A DNA stretch of 64,000 nt from Reinekea sp. G2M2-21 (GCF_015687175.1 NZ_JADPQG010000001.1:248001-312000); one strand, 5' to 3'. Counted from the stretch's first letter, positions 45,751 through 56,073 are shown. Notes: a model not told the origin generated them from the sequence alone. A program made the numbers and translations.

Positions 45751-47087
45751 TGACTTTAATCGCTGCAGATACAAAATATGTCGTCGTAGGCCTCGGTTTG
45801 ACTGGGGTTTCCTGCGTGCGCTATTTGGTGTCGCGTGGCAAGCACGTGTCAGTAATTGACTCTCGCGAGAAGCCTCATGGGCTTGATGCATTCAAGACTG
45901 AGTTCCCAACAATTGACGTTCATTGCGGCGATTTTAGTCCGGCTGTTTTGAGCTCGGCCGATGTTCTGGTGATGAGTCCTGGAGTGGCATTAAATACTCC
46001 AGAAATTCAAAAAGCGATTGCAGCTGGTGTTCGTGTCACCAGTGATATTGAACTATTCCTGGCAGAATTTGATGGTCGTATCATCGCGATCACTGGTTCC
46101 AATGCCAAGTCCACCGTGACCGCTTGGTTAGGCGAAGCTTTGCGCCTAGGTGGGCATAAAACATTGGTCGCTGGAAATATCGGCTTGCCGGTTTTGGATA
46201 CTTTATCTGAACACTACGATGTCGCCGTGTTGGAATTGTCCAGTTTTCAACTTGAGCTTATACAGAAACTGAGCGCTGATATAGCAACGGTGTTAAATGT
46301 GTCTGAAGACCACATGGATCGCTACGATTCCATGGCCCATTATCAGCAGGCCAAACACAGGATTTATTTTGGCTGCCAAGCATCGGTTTATAACCGCGAG
46401 GATGCATTGACTCAACCCTTGGTGCCGACAACAACGACCAAGATTAGTTTTGGGTTGGATACGCCAGATTTGCAGCAGTACGGTTTGCGAGATTACGATG
46501 GCTTGGTCTGGTTGGCAAAAGGTTTTGAAAAAATCATTCCGATAAGCGAGTTGTCATTAGCCGGATTGCATAACGCATCAAACGCACTGGCGGTACTGGC
46601 AATGGCTGATGCTTTTGGCAATGACCGGGCCGCGACCTTGTCTGCATTGACGTCGTTCGGTGGTTTGCCCTATCGCTGTCAGTTTGTTGCATCTGTGCAT
46701 GATGTTCGCTTTTTTAATGACTCTAAAGCGACCAACGTCGGATCAACAATTGCAGCGTTGAAAGGATTGGCGGATCGGGAAGACAAAAACATTATTTTGC
46801 TGCTCGGTGGCCAGTCGAAAGGTCAGGATCTCTCCCCTTTGGCGAGCGTTACCGAGAAGACCTGTCGTCATGTATTCGCTTTTGGTGAGGATGCCGCGCT
46901 GTTGAAGCGTGCAGTTGTAACTGCAGAGATTGTCGAAAACATGGCTGATGCTATGACAAAAGCAGTGGGATTGGCGAGAGCGGGCGATGTCGTTTTGTTG
47001 TCACCTGCCTGCGCGAGTTTCGATCAGTTTAAAAACTTTGAGCATAGAGGTCAGGTATTCAACGAGTTGGTGGGAGTGCTGAAATGA
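45750..47087 (+). CDS. murD: UDP-MurNAc-L-alanine--D-glutamate ligase
   Basis: MurD adds D-glutamate to UDP-MurNAc-Ala. I chose the ATG at 45750 ([19 protein letters not shown]), overlapping the mraY stop by one base. An open frame extends 29 codons upstream inside mraY. The product has 445 residues. VVGLGLTGVSCVRYL, VMSPGVALNTP, the ATP loop AITGSNAKSTVTAWLGEAL, VLELSSFQLE, VLNVSEDHMDRY, FNDSKATNVGSTIAAL, LLGGQSKGQD and LLSPACASFDQFKNFEHRG are seen. In the ATP loop Ala takes the usual Gly place in GxNGKS/T, as in some other gammaproteobacterial MurD proteins. Confidence 0.96.
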   Translation: MTLIAADTKYVVVGLGLTGVSCVRYLVSRGKHVSVIDSREKPHGLDAFKTEFPTIDVHCGDFSPAVLSSADVLVMSPGVALNTPEIQKAIAAGVRVTSDIELFLAEFDGRIIAITGSNAKSTVTAWLGEALRLGGHKTLVAGNIGLPVLDTLSEHYDVAVLELSSFQLELIQKLSADIATVLNVSEDHMDRYDSMAHYQQAKHRIYFGCQASVYNREDALTQPLVPTTTTKISFGLDTPDLQQYGLRDYDGLVWLAKGFEKIIPISELSLAGLHNASNALAVLAMADAFGNDRAATLSALTSFGGLPYRCQFVASVHDVRFFNDSKATNVGSTIAALKGLADREDKNIILLLGGQSKGQDLSPLASVTEKTCRHVFAFGEDAALLKRAVVTAEIVENMADAMTKAVGLARAGDVVLLSPACASFDQFKNFEHRGQVFNELVGVLK

Positions 47088-48265
47088 CTGTACATAAAGC
47101 CATTCCTGTGATGACTGATCGAATGTCGGATCACTATCAGCCACTCTGGCAGCCTGACTTGGTGTTGCTTGGCAGCTGCCTGTCGTTGCTTTTATTTGGA
47201 TTAGTCATGATCGCCTCGGCTGGCATTGATGTCAGCGAGCAGCTATTCGGCGTGCCCTATCATTTTGTGATTCGCCATGCACTTTACATGGCATTAGGGA
47301 TGGTCGGTGCCGCCCTGATTTCCGTGGTACCGATGAGTGTTTGGCGAGCAAATAGCGCGTTGCTGCTGTTGGCTGCATTTTTGTTGTTGGTTCTTGTTTT
47401 GTTTCCGGGGATCGGTCAGGAGATTAAGGGGTCTCGTCGTTGGATTAACTTAGGACCTTTCGGCTTTCAACCATCAGAGATTGCAAAAGTTGGATTGATT
47501 CTTTACGTCGCTGCATATCTGGTTCGTCGTCGCGACGAAGTGATCAGTAGCTGGTCTGGTTTCCTGAAACCGGTGTTCATTCTTGCATTGGTTGTTGTGC
47601 TGTTATTGTTGGAACCGGATTTCGGTTCAGTGGTTGTTATCCTTGGAACCGTTTTGGGAATGTTGTTTTTAGGTGGTGTTAAACCAGGTCAGTTTTTCCT
47701 GGCTATGTTTGCCGCTGTTGGCTCGGTTGTAGTGATGGCATTGTCAGAATCCTATCGCGTGCAGCGACTGTTAGCTTTTCGCAATCCTTGGTCTGAAGAA
47801 AACGTGTATGGCAGTGGATATCAGTTGACGCAATCCTTGATTGCGTTTGGACGAGGTGAATGGTTCGGAGTTGGTCTAGGCAATTCGATGCAGAAACTGT
47901 TCTATTTGCCAGAGGCCCATAACGACTTCATCGTGGCTATCATAGCGGAAGAGCTTGGTCTGGTAGGCGTCATGACCTTGATTGCTATTTACAGCTTGAT
48001 GATCGCCCGCATATTTAAGATTGGCCGTCTTGCTGAGTTGAAGAATAACTTGTTCGGGGCTTTCTGTGCCTACGGTGTTGGGATTTTGTTTTCGATGCAA
48101 GCCTTTATCAATATAGGAGTCAACACGGGGTTGCTACCCACGAAAGGGTTGACGTTACCTTTTATAAGCGCAGGTGGCACTAGCTTAATCGTCAGCATCT
48201 GTTTAATTGCGATGGTAAACCGAATATACGGTGAAACCTTGCAGAAGAACGGTGAAACGGAATGA
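47084..48265 (+). CDS. ftsW: Septal peptidoglycan polymerase FtsW
   Basis: FtsW is a SEDS-family glycosyltransferase that polymerises septal lipid II with FtsI. The 393 residues have about ten membrane helices. The family motifs are GSRRWINLGPFGFQPSEIAKVGLILYVA (split around the periplasmic loop), LLLEPDFGSVVVI, the catalytic-loop region and NPWSEENVYGSGYQLTQSLIAFGRG. LPEAHNDFIVAIIAEELGL and LPFISAGGTSLI follow. It overlaps murD and murG by four bases each. Confidence 0.97.
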   Translation: MTVHKAIPVMTDRMSDHYQPLWQPDLVLLGSCLSLLLFGLVMIASAGIDVSEQLFGVPYHFVIRHALYMALGMVGAALISVVPMSVWRANSALLLLAAFLLLVLVLFPGIGQEIKGSRRWINLGPFGFQPSEIAKVGLILYVAAYLVRRRDEVISSWSGFLKPVFILALVVVLLLLEPDFGSVVVILGTVLGMLFLGGVKPGQFFLAMFAAVGSVVVMALSESYRVQRLLAFRNPWSEENVYGSGYQLTQSLIAFGRGEWFGVGLGNSMQKLFYLPEAHNDFIVAIIAEELGLVGVMTLIAIYSLMIARIFKIGRLAELKNNLFGAFCAYGVGILFSMQAFINIGVNTGLLPTKGLTLPFISAGGTSLIVSICLIAMVNRIYGETLQKNGETE

Positions 48266-49335
48266 AAGTGTTAATAATGGCTGGCGGAACCGGCGGGCAC
48301 ATTTTTCCGGCAATGGCTGTGGCTCAGGAATGTGAGCAGCGTGGTTGGCAAGTTCGTTGGTTGGGTTCTCGGCGCGGCATGGAGAGTACATTGGTTCCCA
48401 AAATGGGATTTGAATTCCATGCGTTGCCGGTGACAGCTTGGCACGGTGGGCGGTTACGAAAGATATTAGCACCTTTAAATTTGGCTAGAGCGTTGTGGGC
48501 AAGTATTTGGTATTTGCGACAGGAAAAACCAGACGCTGTTATCGGTTTTGGGGGGTATGCTTCAGCACCTGGCGGGGTCGCCGCGCTTATTTTGAAGACC
48601 CCTTTGATTTTGCATGAGCAAAATGGTGTGCCGGGCCTGACCAATAGACGTTTGGAAAAGCGCGCACAGAGGGTTTTACAGGCATTTCCCGGTACCTTTG
48701 CGGCGGCGCATGAAGTAGTTGGAAATCCGGTTCGTCCGCAGCTCTGTGAGATCGAACGTCCCGGTCAGCGTGCCTTGGGTCAACACAACTCACTTAGAGT
48801 TTTGGTGCTAGGTGGTTCACAAGGTGCGGAGGCTATTAATGAATTGATGCCTAAGGCTCTGGTGGAGCCGGGGATGGCTAAAAGATTTGAAATCTGGCAT
48901 CAGACAGGTCGTGGGAAAAGTGAACGTTGTGCACAGCAGTACCTGGATAAGGGGGTTGAAGCGACGGTCGTTGAGTTTATTGATGATATGCGTGCTGCTT
49001 ATCAGTGGGCTGACCTGGTTATCGCTCGCAGTGGTGCTTCTACGGTTTCAGAGTTGGCCGCCGTTGGTTTGTATTCGCTACTTATTCCATACCCATGGCA
49101 TGAAGATAAACAACAGTACAAAAATGCTCAATGGTTAGCGGATGCTGGCGCTGCTGAATGGTTTGACCAATCGGAGTTATCAGCGCAGCGATTGGCTAAG
49201 CGACTGCAAGAACTGAGCAATCAAAGAAATGATTTGCGCCAGAAAGCAGAATGCGCTTGGCAGTTGGGTGTAAGAGACTCAGCAAAGCGAATAGTGAACG
49301 TAGTAAACGAATTAGTTAAGAGTGATGTCGCATGA
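48262..49335 (+). CDS. murG: UDP-GlcNAc--lipid I N-acetylglucosaminyltransferase
   Basis: MurG adds GlcNAc to lipid I at the inner face of the membrane, giving lipid II. The 357 residues show [121 protein letters not shown] and [22 protein letters not shown]. It is a complete GT28 enzyme, overlapping ftsW and murC by four bases each. Confidence 0.98.
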   Translation: MKVLIMAGGTGGHIFPAMAVAQECEQRGWQVRWLGSRRGMESTLVPKMGFEFHALPVTAWHGGRLRKILAPLNLARALWASIWYLRQEKPDAVIGFGGYASAPGGVAALILKTPLILHEQNGVPGLTNRRLEKRAQRVLQAFPGTFAAAHEVVGNPVRPQLCEIERPGQRALGQHNSLRVLVLGGSQGAEAINELMPKALVEPGMAKRFEIWHQTGRGKSERCAQQYLDKGVEATVVEFIDDMRAAYQWADLVIARSGASTVSELAAVGLYSLLIPYPWHEDKQQYKNAQWLADAGAAEWFDQSELSAQRLAKRLQELSNQRNDLRQKAECAWQLGVRDSAKRIVNVVNELVKSDVA

Positions 49336-50774
49336 GCAAAGAGCAGAATCAAAAGACCGGTTTTCCGATTCCGGAAATGAGAAGAATCAAGCGAATTCAC
49401 TTCATCGGCATTGGTGGTGTCGGTATGTGCGGTATTGCGGAAGTTCTGTTGAATCAAGGGTATCAGATCAGCGGTTCCGATCTGAAAAACTCAGCCACAG
49501 TAGAGCGGTTGCAAAGTATTGGCGTTGATGTCTTCATCGGACATCGTGAAAGTAATGTGGTTGGTTCAGATGTTGTTGTTGTAAGTAGTGCTGTAGATTC
49601 CTCTAACGAAGAAATACGCTGGGCATTAGCATCTCGCGTACCGGTCGTACGCCGCGCTGAAATGTTGGCTGAACTGATGCGTTATCGTCACGGCATCGCG
49701 ATTGCAGGAACCCATGGCAAGACGACAACAACGTCATTGATGACCGCCGTTATGTCTCGTGGTGAATTAGACCCTACGTTTATCATTGGCGGGAAGCTGA
49801 ATAGCGCAGGAAGCAACGCAAAATTAGGAACTAGTCGGTATCTCGTTGCTGAAGCGGATGAGAGTGATGCTTCGTTTTTACACTTGCAACCAATGACCGC
49901 CATCGTGACAAACATCGATGCTGATCATATGAGCACTTATGATGGCGACTTCGAGAAGCTTAAAAAAGCGTACGTGGATTTCCTTCATAATGTGCCATTT
50001 TATGGGCTCGTGGTGTTGTGTGTAGATGACGAAAATATCCGATCCATTATGCCTTCTGTTAACCGCCAGATGATGACCTACGGTTTCAGTGAAACAGCCG
50101 ATGTCCGAGCCGTTGATATTCGCAAGCAAGGTTTGGAGACCAAATTTACAGTGCTACGTAAAGGTTATCCTGAGTTGGACGTGACGCTGCAGATGCCGGG
50201 TGACCACAATGTGTTGAACGCTTTGGCCGTCATCGCTGTGGCGACAGATGAAGGGGTTCCCGATATTGAGGTTGCGGAAGGGTTGGCGCAATTCGATGGT
50301 GTGGGAAGGCGCTTTCAGGTGAACGGCGAATTCAAAACACCCAAGGGCGAGGTTATGTTAGTGGATGACTATGGTCATCACCCCCGCGAGCTTGAAGTGA
50401 CTTTTGAGGCTATTCGCACCGGTTGGCCTGAGCGTCGTTTGGTCGCGTTGTTTCAGCCGCATCGTTACAGCCGAACGCGTGATCTGTATGAAGATTTTGT
50501 TGAGGTACTGTCTAAGGTTGATGTATTGCTATTGTTGGATGTTTACCCCGCAGGCGAAGAGACAATCAATGGTGCAGATGGACGCAGTTTGTGCCGTAGC
50601 ATCAGGCAAAGAGGGCGGGTCGACCCGATCTTTATTGAAGATAAGGACACAATTTTTGATGTGCTTCCGGATATTCTACAGGACGGTGATTTACTGCTAA
50701 CGCAAGGCGCGGGTGATGTCGGTGCGTTGTCCACGCTGATAGCGCAAAGAAAGCTTGGCTTTTTGGAATCGTGA
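49332..50774 (+). CDS. murC: UDP-N-acetylmuramate--L-alanine ligase
   Basis: MurC adds L-alanine to UDP-MurNAc, the first peptide step. The 480 residues show [32 protein letters not shown], the ATP loop [66 protein letters not shown] and [20 protein letters not shown]. It starts within the murG stop. In many relatives ddlB (and sometimes murB) comes next; here ftsQ follows after 11 bases. Confidence 0.98.
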   Translation: MSKEQNQKTGFPIPEMRRIKRIHFIGIGGVGMCGIAEVLLNQGYQISGSDLKNSATVERLQSIGVDVFIGHRESNVVGSDVVVVSSAVDSSNEEIRWALASRVPVVRRAEMLAELMRYRHGIAIAGTHGKTTTTSLMTAVMSRGELDPTFIIGGKLNSAGSNAKLGTSRYLVAEADESDASFLHLQPMTAIVTNIDADHMSTYDGDFEKLKKAYVDFLHNVPFYGLVVLCVDDENIRSIMPSVNRQMMTYGFSETADVRAVDIRKQGLETKFTVLRKGYPELDVTLQMPGDHNVLNALAVIAVATDEGVPDIEVAEGLAQFDGVGRRFQVNGEFKTPKGEVMLVDDYGHHPRELEVTFEAIRTGWPERRLVALFQPHRYSRTRDLYEDFVEVLSKVDVLLLLDVYPAGEETINGADGRSLCRSIRQRGRVDPIFIEDKDTIFDVLPDILQDGDLLLTQGAGDVGALSTLIAQRKLGFLES

Positions 50775-50785
50775 GAATTTAACTG

Positions 50786-51568
50786 ATGACCGCGACCAAA
50801 CGCAGTAAGGGCGCCACGAAAAGAAGACAGCCGCTACCTGTTCGCAAATGGGCTGGTTACTTCGTTAAATTTGTTGGTGTTGCGGCAGGGATTATGGCGT
50901 TGTGGGTCGTAACTGTCTTAATAAGTGATGTGCAGTGGCGACCACTAGCGGTTACGCAATACGCCCTAACATCACCGCTGGTCTATCAGGAAGAAACTCA
51001 GTTAGATGACGTGTTGCAAGGCTATATGGGGAAAAGCTTGTTTTTTTTGGATTTGCTTGAATTGAATGCCCGTTTAGAGGCGTTACCCTGGGTTCGGCAA
51101 AGCAGTGTGTTAAAAACCTGGCCAGGAAAGTTGACTGTGACTCTTACAGAGCATGAACCCGTCGCATTCTGGAATGGAGAGGATGTTTTGAATAGTGAAG
51201 GTATACCTTTGTCCAGACCCATGGCGGAGCTGAAATTAGCGAGTTTGCAGGGGCCTGAAAATCAGTCGGCCTACGTAATGGAAAACTATCTCCAGTTCGC
51301 GAAAATATTTCGTGAACAGAATGTCATAGTCGAGAAGGTGGCCATGCGTTCACGAGGATCCTGGTCCATTACCTTACGGTCAGGTATTGAGATATTTTTA
51401 GGTGAAAAAGAAGTTTTAGAACGCAGTCGACGCGTTGTGAAGTTTATGAACAGTAATGTATTTGGTTTGGATAATATTAAGTACATCGACGCGAGATACC
51501 CAAATGGTGTCGCCGTGAAATTGCAAGATGAAAACTCATTAGAGGTGAAAAATGACATCGCCGCATAA
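50786..51568 (+). CDS. ftsQ: Cell division protein FtsQ
   Basis: FtsQ is a bitopic inner-membrane protein that links the early and late divisome and binds FtsL-FtsB. The 260 residues have a basic cytosolic N-terminus (KRSKGATKRRQPLPVRKWAG), one membrane helix (FVGVAAGIMALWVVTVLI), a POTRA domain (YQEETQLDDVLQGYMGKSLFFLDLLEL) and the beta domain starting LPWVRQSSVLKTWPGKLTV. The ribosome site is weak. It overlaps ftsA by 17 bases. Confidence 0.94.
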   Translation: MTATKRSKGATKRRQPLPVRKWAGYFVKFVGVAAGIMALWVVTVLISDVQWRPLAVTQYALTSPLVYQEETQLDDVLQGYMGKSLFFLDLLELNARLEALPWVRQSSVLKTWPGKLTVTLTEHEPVAFWNGEDVLNSEGIPLSRPMAELKLASLQGPENQSAYVMENYLQFAKIFREQNVIVEKVAMRSRGSWSITLRSGIEIFLGEKEVLERSRRVVKFMNSNVFGLDNIKYIDARYPNGVAVKLQDENSLEVKNDIAA

Positions 51569-52781
51569 AGGACAAATGCTCGTTGGTCTGGATATAGGCA
51601 CTTCGAAAGTGGTGGCAATCGTGGGTACGGTGACGGCAGAAGGCGGTCTTGAGATTGTCGGTCTGGGGTCCCACCCTTCTCGTGGATTGAAAAAAGGCGT
51701 AGTAGTCAATATTGAATCCACAATACAGAGTATCCAGCGGGCCATTGAAGAGGCTGAATTGATGTCTGGCTGCGATATTCATTCTGTGTATGTCGGAATT
51801 GCGGGCAGTCATATCAGCAGTCTAAACAGTAACGGAATTGTGGCGATCAAAGAAAAGGAGGTGGTCGAAGCAGACTTGGAACGTGTGATCGATGCCGCTA
51901 AAGCTGTCGCAATTCCCGCGGATCAGGCCATTCTTCATGTACTACCGCAAGAGTACATCATCGACAGCCAGGAAGGTATCAAAGAGCCACTGGGTATGTG
52001 TGGTGTTCGACTAGAAGCAAAGGTTCACATTGTTGCTGGTGCTCAGAATGCGGTTCAAAACATTGATAAATGTGTACGCCGTTGTGGTTTGGAAGTCGAT
52101 CAGATTATTTTAGAACAACTTGCGTCCGCGCAATCTGTGCTGACGGATGATGAAAAAGAGTTAGGCGTTTGCCTGGTTGATATTGGTGGTGGCACCACAG
52201 ATATGGCGATATTTACTGAAGGGGCTATCCGTCATACGGCGGTTATTCCTATCGCCGGTGATCAGGTGACAAACGACATTGCGATGGCTTTTGCTACACC
52301 GACCGCTCACGCGGAAGAGATTAAAATCAAATATGCCTGCGCGCTGTCTCAACTGGCAGGTGAGCATGAAACTATTAAAGTGCCCAGCGTCGGCGATCGG
52401 TCTGCGCGCGAACTAACAAGGCAGGCGCTGGCAGAAGTTGTCGAGCCACGATATGAAGAGTTGTTCTCTTTGATTAAGGCTGAGCTACGTCGTAGTGGGT
52501 TTGAAGACATGATACCGGCCGGAGTCGTATTGACCGGAGGGACAGCCAAGATGGAAGGAGCTGTTGAGCTGGCTGAAGAGGTTTTCCATGTACCGGTTCG
52601 TTTGGCGTCGCCGATCGGCATATCTGGTTTGGCCGACGTGGTGAATAACCCCATACATGCCACAGGGGTTGGACTGCTGCAGTACGGATTAAAGCAATTA
52701 AAGAATGGCAAAAAATCAAAGACGCGTTCCAAACAATCGGGATGGCAGTCGTTTAAAAAGTGGATTACTGAGAATTTTTAA
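51552..52781 (+). CDS. ftsA: Cell division protein FtsA
   Basis: FtsA is an actin-like ATPase that anchors FtsZ to the membrane. The 409 residues start MTSPHKGQMLVGLDIGTSKVVAIVG (phosphate 1 region). The 1C subdomain, VCLVDIGGGTTDMAIF (phosphate 2) and GVVLTGGTAKMEGAVELAEEVF (adenosine motif) follow. The C-terminal amphipathic membrane-targeting helix is SGWQSFKKWITENF. A GAGG eight bases before the ATG lies inside ftsQ. Confidence 0.97.
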   Translation: MTSPHKGQMLVGLDIGTSKVVAIVGTVTAEGGLEIVGLGSHPSRGLKKGVVVNIESTIQSIQRAIEEAELMSGCDIHSVYVGIAGSHISSLNSNGIVAIKEKEVVEADLERVIDAAKAVAIPADQAILHVLPQEYIIDSQEGIKEPLGMCGVRLEAKVHIVAGAQNAVQNIDKCVRRCGLEVDQIILEQLASAQSVLTDDEKELGVCLVDIGGGTTDMAIFTEGAIRHTAVIPIAGDQVTNDIAMAFATPTAHAEEIKIKYACALSQLAGEHETIKVPSVGDRSARELTRQALAEVVEPRYEELFSLIKAELRRSGFEDMIPAGVVLTGGTAKMEGAVELAEEVFHVPVRLASPIGISGLADVVNNPIHATGVGLLQYGLKQLKNGKKSKTRSKQSGWQSFKKWITENF

Positions 52782-52836
52782 GATTTCAGGGTGTACCGGT
52801 CAGGCGGTACGAAAAACAATAGGAAGGAGTGGGACT

Positions 52837-54045
52837 ATGTCTATTTATGAAACTGAAACTGGCGGGGGCGATATGTTTACACTAGTTGACGAGCAGCCGC
52901 AAAATGCGGTTATAAAAGTATTCGGTTGTGGCGGTGGTGGCGGTAATGCTGTTAAGCACATGCTGGATAGTCGGGTAGAGGGCGTCGAGTTTATCTGTGC
53001 AAACACAGATGCTCAGGCATTAAGAAGCATTAATGCAACGACCGCACTGCAATTGGGTAATGGTATAACCCGTGGTTTGGGTGCCGGGGCCAACCCGGAA
53101 ATCGGTCGTCAATCTGCATTGGAAGATCGTGAGCAGATCGCCGAAATTCTAAAAGGCTCCGACATGGTGTTCATCACTGCAGGTATGGGTGGTGGCACCG
53201 GAACGGGAGCGGCGCCTGTTGTTGCGGAAATCGCCAAGGAGCTCGGAATTCTGACCGTTGCTGTAGTCACCAAACCGTTCCCGTTCGAAGGTCGACGTCG
53301 CATGAAGGTCGCAGTCGATGGTATGGAAGAGCTGCGTCAGCATGTTGACTCGCTGATCACAATACCGAATGAAAAGCTATTAAGCGTACTCGGTAAGAAT
53401 GTAACGCTGATTGAAGCATTTGCCGAAGCGAATAACGTCCTGCTGAATGCGGTACAGGGCGTTGCGGATTTGATTGTACGGCCCGGTACTATTAACCTTG
53501 ACTTCGCAGACGTGCGAACTGTTATGTCCGAAATGGGTATGGCGATGATGGGTAGCGGTCGTGCTTCTGGTGAGAATCGAGCTCAACGAGCCGCTGAGAT
53601 GGCTATCCGGAGTCCTCTGCTTGAAGATGTTGACCTGCATGGTGCCCGGGGTATTTTGGTCAATGTGTCAGCGGGAGTCGATCTGGGATTGGATGAATTC
53701 ACCGAAGTGGGTAATACCATTGAAGAGTTTGCTTCTGAGGATGCCACGGTCGTTGTAGGCACTGTTATTGATCCGGAGTTGGAAGATGAAATTCGTGTGA
53801 CCGTTGTAGCAACGGGTATAGGTGAAGTTGCTAAGCAAACGGTAAATAAACCAAAAGTTGCGGTAGATAACACACGTCGGGCCGATGGTACTGTAGACTA
53901 CAAGAAATTGGAGCGACCTGCCGTTAATCGGATGAAGGTTGAAACAACTCAAGCAGCAGATGAACAGCCTCCAAAGGCCGTGAAATCCGCTAAGGACTTG
54001 GATTATCTTGATATTCCGGCCTTCTTGAGACGACAAGCCGACTGA
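52837..54045 (+). CDS. ftsZ: Cell division protein FtsZ
   Basis: FtsZ is the tubulin-like GTPase of the Z-ring. I chose the ATG at 52837 (MSIYETETGGGDMFTLVDE), seven bases after GGAG. An ATG at 52873 (MFTLVDEQP) aligns with the Pseudomonas start, so a 12-residue extension is uncertain. The product has 402 residues. KVFGCGGGGGNAVKHML, ICANTDAQAL, the GTP signature GMGGGTGTGAAPV, PFPFEGRRRM, the T7 loop NLDFADVRTVM and the C-terminal partner-binding tail DYLDIPAFLRRQAD are present. The open frame upstream to 52705 overlaps ftsA and is not used. Confidence 0.98.
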   Translation: MSIYETETGGGDMFTLVDEQPQNAVIKVFGCGGGGGNAVKHMLDSRVEGVEFICANTDAQALRSINATTALQLGNGITRGLGAGANPEIGRQSALEDREQIAEILKGSDMVFITAGMGGGTGTGAAPVVAEIAKELGILTVAVVTKPFPFEGRRRMKVAVDGMEELRQHVDSLITIPNEKLLSVLGKNVTLIEAFAEANNVLLNAVQGVADLIVRPGTINLDFADVRTVMSEMGMAMMGSGRASGENRAQRAAEMAIRSPLLEDVDLHGARGILVNVSAGVDLGLDEFTEVGNTIEEFASEDATVVVGTVIDPELEDEIRVTVVATGIGEVAKQTVNKPKVAVDNTRRADGTVDYKKLERPAVNRMKVETTQAADEQPPKAVKSAKDLDYLDIPAFLRRQAD

Positions 54046-54066
54046 TCTGGATCAGGCTGGCATCTT

Positions 54067-54094
54067 TTGTTCAGACGAACTGTTCTGCTAGAAT
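54067..54094 (+). promoter_or_regulatory. Candidate lpxC promoter
   Basis: TTGTTC (54067-54072), a 16-base spacer and TAGAAT (54089-54094) lie in the 89-base gap between ftsZ and lpxC. The -10 is good and the -35 moderate. A separate lpxC promoter at this position is usual in relatives. Confidence 0.45.
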
Positions 54095-54134
54095 AGGGAA
54101 CTTGTGAGTCTTAATAGTGGTAATGAGTCACTGA

Positions 54135-55055
54135 ATGGTTAATCAGAGAACCCTGAAAAATGCCATAAAAGCTACGGGTGTAGGTCTACACTCGGGCCAA
54201 AAGGTATATTTAACATTAAAACCTGCTCCTGTAGACACGGGTATTGTCTTCTATCGAACGGATTTACCGGACGATGTCGCCATAAAAGCCCATGCCCTGA
54301 ACGTGGGTGATACTACCTTGTCTACGACTCTGGTTAACGGAGATGTCAGCATCGATACCGTGGAGCACTTGCTATCAGCTTGCGCTGGACTAGGTATCGA
54401 TAATGCGTTTATTGAGGTCAGTGCTGCGGAAGTCCCGATTATGGACGGTAGCGCTGGTCCTTTTGTTTTCTTGTTACAGTCGGCAGGGATTGTAGAGCAG
54501 GAAAAAGCCAAGAAATTTATTCGAATTCTAAAGCCCATTTCCGTGAGAGATGGTGATAAAGAAGCCCGATTTGAGCCGTACGACGGCTTTAATATCAAGT
54601 TTACGATCGATTTTGACCACCCGGTTTTTCGCAGTAAAAGCCAGCAAACCGAATTTGAGTTTTCCACTTCGGGTTTTGTCAAGGAGGTTTCCAGAGCTAG
54701 AACGTTTGGGTTTATGCGTGATTTCGAGTATCTGCGAGCGAATAATCTGGCTCTCGGTGCCAGCGTGAATAATGCAATTGCCGTTGATGACTATCGGGTC
54801 TTAAATGAAGACGGCCTTCGATATGAAGATGAGTTTGTCAAACATAAGGTACTTGATGCTGTTGGCGACCTGTATTTGTTGGGTCACAGCCTGATTGGCC
54901 GCTTTATAGGGTACAAGTCGGGGCATGGGCTGAACAACATGTTGTTGCGAGAACTTCTTAAACACCCAGATGCCTGGGAATATGCTACTTTTGAAGAGAG
55001 TGAGGTGGAAAGCGTACCAATCGCTTATTCTCCGGTAATCGCAGTGGGTCAATAG
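54135..55055 (+). CDS. lpxC: UDP-3-O-acyl-N-acetylglucosamine deacetylase
   Basis: LpxC does the committed step of lipid A synthesis, a zinc-dependent deacetylation. The 306 residues show [16 protein letters not shown], the zinc ligand H78 in [45 protein letters not shown] and the second zinc site [15 protein letters not shown]. The catalytic His lies in YKSGHGLNN. The length matches E. coli (305). It lies after ftsZ as usual and may be co-transcribed with the M23 peptidase gene five bases downstream. Confidence 0.98.
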   Translation: MVNQRTLKNAIKATGVGLHSGQKVYLTLKPAPVDTGIVFYRTDLPDDVAIKAHALNVGDTTLSTTLVNGDVSIDTVEHLLSACAGLGIDNAFIEVSAAEVPIMDGSAGPFVFLLQSAGIVEQEKAKKFIRILKPISVRDGDKEARFEPYDGFNIKFTIDFDHPVFRSKSQQTEFEFSTSGFVKEVSRARTFGFMRDFEYLRANNLALGASVNNAIAVDDYRVLNEDGLRYEDEFVKHKVLDAVGDLYLLGHSLIGRFIGYKSGHGLNNMLLRELLKHPDAWEYATFEESEVESVPIAYSPVIAVGQ

Positions 55056-55059
55056 TGGC

Positions 55060-55986
55060 ATGAATATCATTATCGTCAGTCGAAAACACGGTCGATCTCG
55101 GATGGTATCCTCGTGGATGCTTGCGCCGTTGTTTGTGTTTCTTTTGGCGATTTTGACCGGAATCGGGTATTTCGGTTATCAATTTCTAACGCCACAAGAG
55201 CTGGTGGTGATAAATGAACAGGCCACCAATGAGTGGATCCATCGGGTAGAAAGTCAGTCCGAAGAAGTAGCTAAAGCTCGCGTATACACTGAAGAGCAAA
55301 TTAATGCCTTACGAATAAGACTGGCGGAGCTGCAGGGGCGTTTAACACGTTTAGATGCCTTGGGTGAGCGGCTTGTAGATGTCGCCAATCTTGACGAAGG
55401 TGAGTTTGATTTTTCACTACCTCCTGCTGTTGGTGGTCCAGAATCCGATACTCTTGAGTACACTCCGCCAGATTTCATTTACGTTCTGGATGAGCTCGCT
55501 GCGCAAATTGACAATCGCGAACAGCAGCTGAAAGTGTTGAACTCGCTGCTTGGTGATCGAAAAATTCAGTCGGAAACTTTCGTAGCCGGTCGCCCTATTA
55601 TAAAGGGCGGTTGGATGAGTTCACGCTATGGTTACCGAAATGACCCGTTTACCGGTAAGCTTGCATGGCATGATGGTGTCGATTTTGCCGCAAAAGACGG
55701 CTCCAGCATAGTCTCTGTTGCCTCTGGCGTCGTAACCTGGGCTGGACCGCGATATGGATATGGCGAATTAGTTGAAATTAATCATGGTAATGGCTACGTA
55801 ACCCGATATGGACATTGTAAGGAAATTCTTGTTGAAGTCGGAGACGTGGTTAAAAAATCCGACATTATTGCTTTGATGGGTAGTACGGGCCGTTCAACTG
55901 GGCCGCACGTGCATTTTGAGGTCCTATTGAACGGCAAGTCTGTAGACCCAGCTAAGTACATTGATAGAACAGCCCGATTTAACTAA
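55060..55986 (+). CDS. M23 family metallopeptidase, membrane-anchored
   Basis: The 308 residues have one N-terminal membrane helix (about 20-45), a periplasmic coiled coil (about 70-115) and a LytM/M23 domain from about 195. The zinc and catalytic residues are visible: HDGVDF, then GPHVHFEVLLNG (H-x-H). This argues for an active peptidoglycan endopeptidase rather than a degenerate activator. GRPIIKGGWMSSRYGYRNDPFTG is the usual entry to the domain. It lies between lpxC and secA, where Pseudomonas also has accessory genes, five bases after lpxC. Confidence 0.9.
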   Translation: MNIIIVSRKHGRSRMVSSWMLAPLFVFLLAILTGIGYFGYQFLTPQELVVINEQATNEWIHRVESQSEEVAKARVYTEEQINALRIRLAELQGRLTRLDALGERLVDVANLDEGEFDFSLPPAVGGPESDTLEYTPPDFIYVLDELAAQIDNREQQLKVLNSLLGDRKIQSETFVAGRPIIKGGWMSSRYGYRNDPFTGKLAWHDGVDFAAKDGSSIVSVASGVVTWAGPRYGYGELVEINHGNGYVTRYGHCKEILVEVGDVVKKSDIIALMGSTGRSTGPHVHFEVLLNGKSVDPAKYIDRTARFN

Positions 55987-56073
55987 TTCTTTGTATACAT
56001 ATCAAATTAGCGCTTTTAGTTAGCCCCAGACGCGTAAAATTCTTGATCTACGCTTTATTTTGAGACAATTTCA

